From: Adiantum capillus-veneris
Taxonomy: Eukaryota; Streptophyta; Polypodiopsida; Polypodiales; Pteridaceae
Assembly (NCBI GenBank): GCA_014529385.2
Contig: CM043945.1
Coordinates: 150,675,241 to 150,739,240, forward strand
DNA length: 64,000 bases
Reading direction: 5' to 3'
Shown here: positions 21,933-33,553 of the stretch, in pieces
How the letters are laid out: each line of letters opens with the position of its first letter
Numbering within the stretch: the stretch's first letter is position 1
Position numbers and translations under genes: made by a program
Notes under the pieces: model-generated
The model's input: the letters and a program-made list of their open reading frames with translations, nothing else
Databases searched by the model: none
What the model was told of the DNA's origin: nothing

Positions 21933-22708
21933 TCATGGTGGTCGGTGTGATGAGTGGAGGAGAAACCACCGAGGAGGGACATAATGCCACGTAATCTGGC
22001 CACCTGTTAGTGTGAAGAAGAGTGGGGATCGAGCCCAACGCCAAAGGAAGGCAAATCGGCGAGCCTCGGCTGCTCGAGATGTACCTGAGGAAGAATCCCA
22101 CTGCCAAATCAGGGTGTGAATGATGTCCAACCAAATGGCAGTGAGGGTATCGTGAAGGAGCTCTGGAGCCGCACTTAGAATGTGAAGACAACGAGCTCTC
22201 CAAACATTCCATAGTGTAATACTAGTGATGACTGAAAAAACTTCATCACGTGTCTGAGAATCCCCCTGCCAAGCAATCTGTGGTATCAAATAGCCAAAGT
22301 CCCTCGCCGATAACCAGTCGAGGTAAGCATGAAGGCTGGATTTGTGGCTGAGCCCTCGTAGAAAAGATGCGGGCCGGGCATCGGCATCAACCATGAGACA
22401 GATCCCCAAGTGATAAATCCATGCTGAACACCTGCTCTGCTGAGTAGAAAGCAAACTGCAAGCCACACTACATGGGAAGCTGAGCATGACCAAAGACAGT
22501 GTGCAGGTGACTCAAGTAGTCGCAAAGGACAGCGAGTACATAACGGATCATGACCCATAGTAGCTAGCCAAGTCCCAACTGGAAGTCCCGCATGTGCAAT
22601 CATCCACATGAAAAAAGAAATACGACGAGCCGCATGTAAATCCAAGATGGCGGACCAAAACTGCTGCAGATAGGCATGGGAGAGGCCTGAATGTAACCAG
22701 AAACGCAT
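21933..22708 (-). pseudogene. L1 ORF2 C-terminal zinc-binding region (zf-RVT type)
   Basis: Frame 22708-22286 begins at MRFWLHSGLSHAYLQQFW and contains FFMWMIAHAGLPVGTWL followed by CTRCPLRLLESPAHCLWSC, the zinc-binding domain found after RT in plant L1 ORF2. A frame change near 22490 leads to the frame 22493-21933, ending in TFRR-type C-terminal sequence with SVITSITLWNVWRARC. This tryptophan-rich end is usual for the family. Confidence 0.82.
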
Positions 22709-22717
22709 ACGAGTGGG

Positions 22718-24176
22718 CTACTCTGGTTGCTGTCTCATCAATGCTAACCTTCCAATCCTGACAGTGTACTCAAAGAATGATAAAGGTGCACCGGTGGGGT
22801 CAGAGTGAGGCCAATGCCACTCTCCTGGGTCCCAATAAAGTTGAGATAGGGCACGACCCTCCCACACCCAAAGCCTCCAAAGTGCAGCATCAGCGGAAGC
22901 GAAACGGGGGTCAACACAACGACGCTTCTCACGTGAGCCAACTACTCGTATGGCCTCCCATCGAGCGCCGGGGGAGACAAGTTGTGGAGAGGTGGCATCA
23001 TATGTCAATCTAGCACGAATCCCCTGAGAGTAGTCAGTATCAACTGTGAACAGCATGGTGTCTAAACGAACTAATAAGAGAGTGCTCTGAGCAAAGAGGC
23101 CTTCCCAGCCACAATGGGGAGGCATCTGAACCGTGCCTCGCATGACTGCATCCCACTGTGAAGGAACGGCAGAATCAATCTCAAGCAGTCTGTCTATCAC
23201 CCCGCGACCAATGTCATAATGTTCTGCCACAAAATTTGCATTCAGCATACGTGTCTCATGAAACAACTGCATAGAGGCAGCAGGGCCAATGTCACAAGCA
23301 GCCCAATCAATGTGAGTCCTCTCTCCAAGCTGACGTGGTGGATTAACCGAAGAATCAAGAACTGCAGCATTCCAAATGAGAGGCTGGCGCTCAATCTCCT
23401 CACGACATGAGGGAGGTGAGCGTATGATAGCCCGTCGCATGGAAACCCAAATCTGAAGGAGCGATCGGATGAAGGGTGAGAGGGTGGTGGTGGACAAGGG
23501 GGCATCCGTAAAGAGAAAATGATACCCTGTATGCCAAGTATGACCGTCTCTAGTGCCGAGTCGTGGAGTCATTGTGCAAAGAGCGGCATGAAGAAGCATC
23601 TTCCAAGGTTCTTGGCCGGGAAAAAGACCTCGAACAATAAGCTTGGTAAGAAGGGCGCGGCTCTGTAACTCTGGATCAATAATGCCAAGGCCTCCCTCTG
23701 ACCTAGGACGAATAATCGTGGACCAGCGACCTCGAGCACGAGTATCAGCGACCTCGAGCACGAGTATCAGTAGTCCCATCTGTGCCACTCCATAAAAAGT
23801 TCCGCACTAGTCGGCAGAGCTGAGCTATCACACCGGAATGTAGCATCCAACAAGAGGCCGTATACCATACTGTAGCCAAAATGACCTGGTTGGCGACCAA
23901 TGCACGGCCAGCCAACGACAGATGACGTGAAGACCAATGGCATAGCTTCCTGCGAATAGACTGTAGTACGGGTGCAAACTGCTGCTGAGAGGAAACATCA
24001 AATCCAACCTGAAAGCCCAGATATCTGCATGTTTGACCCGGCTGCAGCCATGTGAAACCATCAGCTACCCCCCAAGTAGGTATGTCATCACTGCCAACCA
24101 GTAACCCATAGGATTTATGCCAGTTAATGCGTGCACCACTGGCAATGCAAAAAAAAGGCCTCCCGCATGGCGTCAA
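22718..24176 (-). pseudogene. L1 ORF2 middle region, split by a 22-bp duplication
   Basis: Two frames: 24176-23745 (INWHKSYGLLVG, CRYLGFQVGFD, LSLAGRALVANQVILATVWY, the post-RT segment) and 23788-22718 (WSTIIRPRSEGGLGIIDPEL, then the long linker to the zinc-binding region). They overlap at a tandem duplication of CGACCTCGAGCACGAGTATC plus AG (23727-23748 and 23749-23770), whose 22-base unit shifts the frame. The preceding junction with the RT frame near 24150 is a second shift. Confidence 0.85.
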
Positions 24177-25617
24177 GAGCAGCTAGCAAATAGCGCAACA
24201 TGAGCATAGTGTCATCAGCAAACTCCTGATCGATAAGGTCTGGAGCTGTAGGTACTGGCATGGTCAAGCCACGAAATGCATGACTCTGAGCACGAAGAAA
24301 GTCGGACATAGTCTCTCCCACAAACAGATACAGATATGCTGCTAAAGGACATCCCTGACGGACAGATCGAGAAAGCTCAAAACTGCGACTGACACGGCCA
24401 CCAATAGTAATAGCACTGCTGGCAGTTCTGAAGAGAGCGGAAATGCCTGAGATCCATCTCAAAGGGAAACCCATCCTGGCTAAAGATCCTTCGAGAAAGT
24501 CCCACTCAACACGATCGTATGCTTTCTCAAAGTCAAGGATGAAAAAAGCGAGAGGTTCAGAAGATGATCTCGCCCACTCTACTGCCTCATAAAAAGTGAA
24601 GATATTATCCAGGATGCATCGATCCATGACAAAGCCTGTCTGAGAAGTATGAATAATATCTGGTAAGAACGGCCACAAGCGATGGCTGATCAGTAACGCT
24701 AATATCTTATAGACCGAAGGGAGTAGGGTAATAGGTCTCCACTGTAGGAGCTGAGTGGTGTCACCCCCCTTCGGAATAAGAGATATGAGACCTGAACAAA
24801 GATCCGGATGCATATATCCTGATGCAAAGATGTCCTGACAACCGCGAAGCAGTGGTATATGCAATACATCCCAATATGTAAAAAAGAAAGCTCTAGTGAG
24901 GCCATCCCCTCCTGGACAGGAGGATGGATCAAGACTCTCTATAGCAGCATGGAGCTCTGCAAGTGTGAAGGGTGCCAACAAGATCTCTGCCATAGTGTCA
25001 GTACAACGGTGTCGAGTGTGCTGCCAGATCTGCTCACGGGCAAGTAAAACCTCAGTAGTGCATACATCAGCAGTGAACAATGTCTCAAAATAATCTGCAC
25101 ACATATCAAGAATAACATCAAGATGCATATGTAGTGTCCCCTTAGCATCGCACAAAGTCCGAAGGGTGGTGCCAGGAGGGCGCTCTTTATGCGCAGCGAA
25201 GAAGTCTTTATTCATTCGATCAGCTTTAGCTATCCAATGAGATACTGAAGCATGATGAGTGAACTCAGACCTAGCCTCCTGTACGCAACGAATCTCTTCT
25301 GTGAGCTCTGTCTGTCTAGCAGCGAGATAAGCATCCCGAGGCCACTCCTCAAGCAAGCGCTGAGTGGAACCAAGAGGGATGTGAAGATCAGACTCGCGTA
25401 CTCTCAACTGACGATGAATAATAGCAGTCTGTTCACAGCAATAAATACTCGACTGAGTAATGCAATGAGCAAGAAACTCTCCAAGGGGTCCACAATAAGA
25501 AGCATTCGTGGACCATAAGTCACGAATCTGCTGCTGCAATACTTGAGTGGTGAGAACACTATCAGGGATGCGGCAGCCTCGTCTCTGTGCAGAGGATCTA
25601 GTGAAGGAGATAAACAA
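24124..25617 (-). pseudogene. L1 reverse transcriptase domain
   Basis: A 497-residue frame. About 150 residues of helical linker lead to the RT: ISLIPKGGDTTQLLQWRPIT, SQTGFVMDRCILDNIFTFYE, FFILDFEKAYDRVEWDFLEG (catalytic Asp), SRSVRQGCPLAAYLYLF and EFADDTMLML (the FADD catalytic pair typical of plant L1). It copies LINE RNA at the nicked target. The domain itself has no stop, but it is cut off from the endonuclease and from its C-terminus by frameshifts. Confidence 0.92.
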
Positions 25618-25731
25618 TGAGGTGGGTAAATGATCTGAGAGGCTGGTCCCTCTCCATATAGTAGTAAATCCGCCTAGAGCTGCTGCCCAAGGGCCAATGT
25701 AAAAACGATCAAGTCGCTCTAATAATCTCCC

Positions 25732-26367
25732 CTACTGTCTGTGAAACCCCCAAGAGTAATGAAGTGTAGCAGGGTGGTGACCAAAAGAGGGTATGTGCCA
25801 GGCGTCAACACCTTGAATAGCTAGAAGAAATCGATCCCAAGCGGACTGCTCATCGGGAGAAATGGATGATAGAATTGGAGGTGTGATGGCTCGCCAATCA
25901 GAGTCGCTCTCAACGTTGTTGAAGTCACCTCCAACAACCCAAGAGTCTACAGCAGGTAGAACAGCAGCCAAGGAGGACCAAAAAGTAGCCCTTTCCCGAG
26001 GGGTAGTGGGTGCATAGACTGACATAAAACCAATGATAGATTCCCGAATCCGAATAGAAACATAAACTGCTTTGCCAGCGACAAGTGTGCCATGCTGCTG
26101 AACTGAGACCAAGTAACGTGGCCCCACTGAGATGCATACACCGCAACTCTGTCCATGAAGGCCCAGAGCAGGCTCCCAAAAAGTGCGGGCGCCCGAGGGC
26201 ATGAGATTGCCAAAAGGAGTGGCAATCTTATGCTCCTATACTAGTAATATATCCACAGTGCCCACTACATGAGCGTGTAAATCTTTGCGGAGTAAAAGCT
26301 TACTGGAACCTTTTACCCGAGAAGTCTGTAAACCATTAGCATTCCAAGAAACTACATGTAAATCCAT
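25732..26367 (-). pseudogene. L1 apurinic-type endonuclease domain
   Basis: From ATG at 26367 (MDLHVVSWNANGLQ) the first endonuclease motif is present, but a TAG at 26238-26236 interrupts the frame before the EHK (catalytic Glu) motif. From 26202 the frame continues with MSVYAPTTPRERATFW and VVGGDFNNVE, the GDFN motif, and ends at 25732 within a short stretch of the SDH region. Nicks target DNA in active elements. Confidence 0.88.
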
Positions 26368-26399
26368 AGACTGCATGAAAGAGTTTGTATAGCATCTGA

Positions 26400-28230
<1,831 letters not shown>

Positions 28231-28306
<76 letters not shown>

Positions 28307-28474
28307 TTCTTTCTATCGCACAAACCCCCCCCCCCCCCCCCCCCCCCCCCCTTACAATTTTACATCTTACATTTTAACTCTTTTTTTCTCTCTTTTTAAC
28401 TCTTTTTTGACTCTATTTAACTTTAACTCTAATCCTAACTTTTAACTCTATCGCCCTTTAACCCCCCCCCCCCC

Positions 28475-28545
<71 letters not shown>
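28231..28545 (+). repeat. Low-complexity block: two TC tracts, a 27-base C run and T/C-rich sequence
   Basis: TC tract 28231-28303 ends LINE copy D. It is followed by a C homopolymer (28325-28351), T/A/C-rich sequence with TTTAACTC units, a second C run near 28462-28475 and a second TC tract (about 28480-28545) that precedes LINE copy E. Confidence 0.95.
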
Positions 28546-28549
<4 letters not shown>

Positions 28550-28711
28550 TCTATCGCTTCTCTCTCTCTCCCTCTCTCTCGTCCGTACTCTACCACTGCC
28601 CCTTCCTTGCCATACCTCCTCGCGTTCCCCCACTCGCCCAGCTACCGCGCCCCGATGCTGGTGTGGGTGCACACGTGCGTTTAGGGCCTCGTTTTCGGAC
28701 AGCGATCAAGC

Positions 28712-29603
28712 ATGAGGAAGATGAACGATAAAGCCGACCCCCTAGAGGATGATGCCATTCAAAAATGCAAAGAGGAAATGACAAAGAACATTACCAAGAT
28801 GAACCGCAATCTCTGGGGTACAATAAACATGCTCGAAGGACGCGTGCTGATCCAAGAGAGCAAGATAAGCACGCTGGAAGACCGAGTGACGACCCAAGAG
28901 GAAGAGATCGCGTCACTCAAGAAAGATCTCGCCGAAGTACGATCAAGAAACACACTGGAAGAGGGCGAACTGCAACCCTCAATAATCGAAGAAACCAACA
29001 CGATCAAGGAGCAAGTACGGGCCATCAAAGAGGGAGAAGAGCAGCACAAAGAAATGACGACTTCTTGGGTGGATGTTCTTACCAAAACTCAACAGAAGGC
29101 GGACGAAGCCGAGAAATGGATCAAGGTGGCCAAGAAAGGGAAAGGCAAGGAGATAACGCCCACGTCCACACCCAACAACATCATTAATCAAACACTTGAG
29201 GAGGAGCAGAGGAGAAGGGTGCGCGCTTTACATGTGAGAATCTGCGGTCTTAAAGACAAAGGCAATGTGGACGAAGAAGTAAAAGAACTCACACCCTTGA
29301 TGGGGGTTCATGAGCCGACGCACACAAAGGCATGGAGAGTGGGCAACATAAAGAAAAATGGAAGCAGTGGAGAAACCTCAAAAGAAAGAGCACTCATCCT
29401 CCGTTTTCCCTCCAGGGAAGCGAAGAAGTCCTTCAAGACCAACTCTTAAAGAGACTGGCATCTTTCTCGGGGATGATCTCACCCTCTCGCAGATCGCTCA
29501 TATGCAGGAAGTAATGCCGGAGATTAGAGCAGCAAGGGGGAAAGGCAAGATTGCCTTTTACCGAGATGGAAAAGTGGTAATACTAGAGCGACGCTCCACA
29601 TGA
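28712..29603 (+). pseudogene. LINE ORF1 with coiled coil, RRM-like and C-terminal domains
   Basis: From ATG 28712 the frame runs 245 codons. Residues about 20-80 form heptad-rich coiled coil (EGRVLIQESKISTLEDRVTT). Residues about 165-195 contain RALHVRICGLKDKGNVDEEV, like the RRM strand 1 of L1 ORF1p. ALILRFPSREAKKSF follows. A small deletion near 29435 shifts the frame, and the C-terminal domain is read from 29448 to 29603 (GIFLGDDLTLSQIAHMQEVM, KGKIAFYRDGKVVILER). The layout matches the L1 ORF1p (Transposase_22) plan rather than the zinc-knuckle ORF1 usual in plant L1. A role as RNA-binding trimer is inferred. Confidence 0.8.
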
Positions 29604-29633
29604 CGGTGCGAGACTTATGGGACCACACTCAAA

Positions 29634-30460
29634 GTGGCTGCCTGGAACTGTAATGGATCTATGCGTCTTGATGTGGGTGCTTTTGAGGATAGCTTTACTG
29701 TAAGAGACATCATCTTTTACTCTGAGACACACCAGGCCCCTAGGAAATCCATGCCTCACATCAGTGGATACAAATGGGAGACAGCCTACAGACAGGAGAC
29801 ACGCTCAGAGCACAGAGGACGGGGCTCGAGGGGAGTGGCAGTGCTATTTAGAGAGGATCTGCAGCCATTGATACATATAGCCCGCAGGGATGAGCAAGCT
29901 AGATACATGTGGGTGGGATTGAAAGCAGAGACACGCAGATATCTCTACCTTGCTATTTGCTACTTTCCCCCAAGCACATCAGTTTATGCATCACCCAAAG
30001 GACAATCCCCTTTCTCTATTTTGGATGATGACATATGGGAGTTCTCTAGGGATGGTGACATTATCATCCTAGGGGACTTCAATGCTAGGACTGCCCATCA
30101 CCAGGCAGTGTTTTATGATACTTCAGAGGAGATGCTAAGAGAACTAGATGTTGTAGAGACGGGCCTGTCCAGAATATCACACGATGTGGAATATACTGAG
30201 TATGGGCGACACCTGATAGACATGGGCACCGCACAAGGATTGGCCATCTTGAATTGGCCTACAGAGATATCCTGCTGCGAGAGGTTTCACATGCTTCCCA
30301 CACAGACATGGAGCCAGCATAGTGGACTATGTCATGGCACAGCCGAATCTCATCTCTAGTATCCAGGATCTCACAGTTGGGCCCAGACCAATCGGGGTGG
30401 CAGTGGATCATGCTCTGGTGTCGATGACCATCTCCTTCCAGCTCAGTGTAGCACACACGC
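29634..30460 (+). pseudogene. LINE endonuclease domain (copy E)
   Basis: An apurinic-type endonuclease at the start of ORF2, 31 bases after ORF1. Motifs: AAWNCNGSM (Asn), YSETHQAP (Glu), ICYFPPSTSVYA, IIILGDFNARTAHH (Asp/Asn) and a final VDH in place of the usual SDH (PIGVAVDHALVS, read after a +1 shift near 30290). The enzyme would choose and nick the target strand, so it is the natural candidate for the TC preference of the family. The frame shift makes this copy inactive. Confidence 0.88.
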
Positions 30461-31038
30461 CACGGATTGCAGCCCCTACTCGCTACACCTTCACACGGGA
30501 GACGGATTCTATGTACTTGGACGGGATCTACAGACGCCTATGCACTGAGGACCCGGGGCGACCTCTGGAGGAGCTAACTACTATACTGACACAGGCATTA
30601 CATGATGCAGCAGCAGAGGCATACCCACACACCCAACCTGAGCAGAGCCGCCGATCAGGGAGCATGCCTCAAAACAGGTGGTACGATGAGGAGTGCTGCC
30701 AAACTAGAGCCAGACGTCAGAGGGAGGTGTTGTTGGGGGACATCACTCACAGACAGTCACAGATTGACTTCCGACGCCTGGTGCGGCGGAAGAAGAGGGC
30801 TTTCTTGGCTCGACTCGAGCAGGATCTATACCAGCTATTCTTGAGTCAGGACTCGCGTGAGGCGTGGCGGCTCTTTCATGAGCAGTCCCCCCCCCCCCCC
30901 CCCCCCCTGCTATTTCCTCCACAGAGACCTGGGGTCAGTACGCATCATCTTTGTACACAATACCTGGACAGCCACCCATCCCCAACCCCCCCGATCCATG
31001 CCCACACACATGTGCTTTTTTCACTGCTGAGATGGTGA
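30322..31038 (+). pseudogene. LINE ORF2 linker between endonuclease and RT (copy E)
   Basis: Continuation of ORF2 with SRRSGSMPQNRWYDEECCQT and RRKKRAFLARLEQDLYQLFL. A 19-base C run (30889-30907) inside it breaks the frame; RT is read in another frame from 30951. The same segment in copy F (NMPQNSWYDKECRETR) lacks the C run. Confidence 0.85.
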
Positions 31039-32315
31039 AGAAAGCTATTGACAGGATGAGGACTGGGAGAGCTTATGATCATGATGGCTTAGTCGCGGAG
31101 CATTTCATGCATGCCAAAGACCTACTAGCAGAGCTTCTAGCAGTTATGTTTAACCGTGCCATGTGTGAGGGCCTAACGGACACTTGGAGCCCATCTACGA
31201 TCGTACCTATCTTCAAGTCAGGAGACCCCATGGAGACTGGGAATTATTGCACTATCATGATTGCACACACACTGGCACGGTTGTATGCATCCATTCTTGA
31301 GCAACAGTTGAGTAGATGGGCAGAGAAGGAAGGAGTGCGTGCAGCTGGGCAGGCAAGGTTCAGGAGAGGCTTCTCTACTCTTGATCATATCTTGACACTC
31401 AGGGCCATCATCGAGGAAGGCAGATCTCATGGGAAACAGATCTATTGTAACTTTGTGGACTTCCGCAAAGCTTTTGACACAGTACCCAGAGCTAGATTGA
31501 TGCGCAGATTACAGGAAATGGGAGTAGCCACAGAACTCATTTGGGGGATCATGGCATTGTACAGATCAGTAGTAGGGCATGTACGCACCCCCGAGGGACT
31601 TTCTACACCGGTTCACTCCACTATCGGGGTGAAGCAAGGTTGCCCGCTCTCTCCTACTCTTTTCGGTATGTATGTGGATGAGGTTTCTGACTACATTGAG
31701 AGCGATGGTGATAGAGGTGCACAGTTGGCAAGGACATGGATTCCACTTTTGTTATATGCTGATGACGTAGTGCTGATCTCCGAATCTCCAGAGGGAATGC
31801 AACGTCAACTGGATGCTTTGCGTAGGTTTTCCCACGAAAGTGGTTTGTCTGTCAACCTTGGTAAAACCAAGGTTATGGTGTTTAATACCACCCCACAGTG
31901 GATCAGGAGGTCAGCACCTACATTCACATACGGCCAGGACACTGTGGAGTACACAGATGCTTACACTTACCTTGGAGTGGTTTTTAGCGGACCTACATTC
32001 TCACTTAGAAGAGCAGCAGAGACCATACTGACTAGAGCCCACGCAGCACTGGGTAGATTAGAGAAGATGTGTTCGCAGGTCCAGTTTCAGGAACCCCGGA
32101 CGAAGCTCTGGCTCTTTGACACTTTGGTGGCCTCAGCATTGCTCTATGGAGCTGAGATATGGGGACCTTCATTGGATCACCACGGGAGGCCGGGTCGCAC
32201 AGATGGATGGGGGAACATGGAGAAACCTCTCGTCTCTATCATCTCGCGGCTCATTAGAGCCAAGGCATCAGTACCACGGGCCATTATCCGAGCAGAGCTA
32301 GCGGCCCCCCACTAG
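30951..32315 (+). pseudogene. LINE reverse transcriptase (copy E)
   Basis: An uninterrupted 454-residue frame holding the whole RT: STIVPIFKSGDPMETGNY, FRRGFSTLDHILTLRAIIEE, NFVDFRKAFDTVPRARLM (first catalytic Asp near residue 170), VKQGCPLSPTLFGMYVDEV and LLYADDVVLI (YADD at about 269-272). The post-RT segment AYTYLGVVF and the LYGAEIWGPS stretch follow. YADD rather than FADD and the AYTYLGV segment set it apart from the plant L1 at 24 kb, suggesting a different LINE clade. The frame ends at a C run near 32306-32312. Confidence 0.92.
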
Positions 32316-33324
32316 TGGTGGAGGCGCTCACCAGATCAATCTCCTTCATAAACCACACATGGGAACTCCCTAGAGACAGATATGATCGCATAGCACTTGA
32401 GTCCTCTCGACAGTTAGCCATACAAGGAGATACAACATGCTGGTATGGAGAGATGGCATCATGGTTTCAGGTGCATGGGTTCAACATAGATAGGCTGCCA
32501 CCATTCCAGTACTCATTGGATGCACCATCTCTCACCCTTACACAGTGAGAGATCACCAAGCTCATCCGCCAAGACCTGACCCAGCTAGACACCAAGAGGA
32601 CATGGATACAACCAGCGCAGGAATTGGGCACAAAGATGGCTTTCTACAGAGACCACCTTCTCCAGCTTACGGAAGATGGTTTCGTGACGAGACCCAAATA
32701 CATGGACACCCACTTGTCTCATGGGATGCGATGTGCTATTGGCCAGTTACGCACATCTTCTCACCAGCTGCGGATTGAGACTGGGAGATACAGCGGAGTA
32801 CCAGTAGAGGCCAGGACATGCCCCTTGTGTGACATGGAGCCTGAGACAGAGCTACATTATACATGTCGCTGCCCCGTCCACTACGAGATACGAGGCCGCT
32901 TCCATTGCCTGTTCCGAGAGGGTTTTGGACCACTCTCAAGAGTCATGGGATACGAAGATCAGAGATGCCTGGGTTTGAACTTTGTTCTTGCTCGAGCTGT
33001 GCAGACACAGAGATAGCTTGATGAATGGAGAGGCTAGCCAGTCTCAAAGACGGATCACAGACTTTTTCAGAGCAGACACAGGACAGCCGCAAGAGCCACT
33101 CCCACAGCAGAGCTCCCCCTCGTCTCACACCAGAGGCACACTCATCGACCGAGCGATTGAACTGGGGAAATCCAGGCGCCCACGACTGCGGAGGACTACA
33201 CAGCATCGACGGTGGCTACGTCAGAAGATCCGGAGCACGCTGGCCATGCACAACGCCCGGTCAGACTACTACCCATGGAGGAGATTGATGAGATTCGCCA
33301 ACGACCGATGCTAGATCTCTTGTG
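32315..33324 (+). pseudogene. LINE ORF2 C-terminus (copy E)
   Basis: Read in pieces: 32315-32548 (ending in TGA at 32546-32548), 32624-33016 with the CPLCDMEPETELHYTCRC finger, and 32982-33324 with TDFFRADTGQPQEPLPQQSS and the Arg-rich tail. At least one stop and one frameshift (near 32980). Confidence 0.88.
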
Positions 33325-33538
33325 ATTCAGCTATCCCAACAAGCCGCCCATTTTTGCCCATCTTTGCTTAGTTTTTTACTTAGTTCACATTGACCAATCT
33401 AGGATCCCATAGTATATATCTTTGTTTTTTACTGTTGTTATTTTGTTACTCTTACTTTGTATCAGATCCACCACCTTGAAACTTTCTGGTCTCATAGGTC
33501 ACTATGGCCTTTTGAAGACGTTAATATAACATTTCATT

Positions 33539-33553
33539 TCTCTCTCTCTCTCT
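33539..33553 (+). repeat. Short TC run joining LINE copies E and F
   Basis: Seven TC units directly after the TAATATAACATTTCATT tail of copy E; copy F starts right after. Confidence 0.95.

Larger units (their letters stand above)
28546..33538 (+). mobile_element. LINE copy E, near full length (about 5 kb)
   Basis: The most complete member of the TC-associated family: 5' UTR, ORF1, endonuclease, RT, zinc-finger C-terminus, 3' UTR with tail, and TC tracts on both sides. Several frameshifts, two of them at C runs, and an in-frame stop show it is inactive. The exact start lies between 28546 and about 28588, where the 5' UTR merges with TC-rich sequence. Confidence 0.9.
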
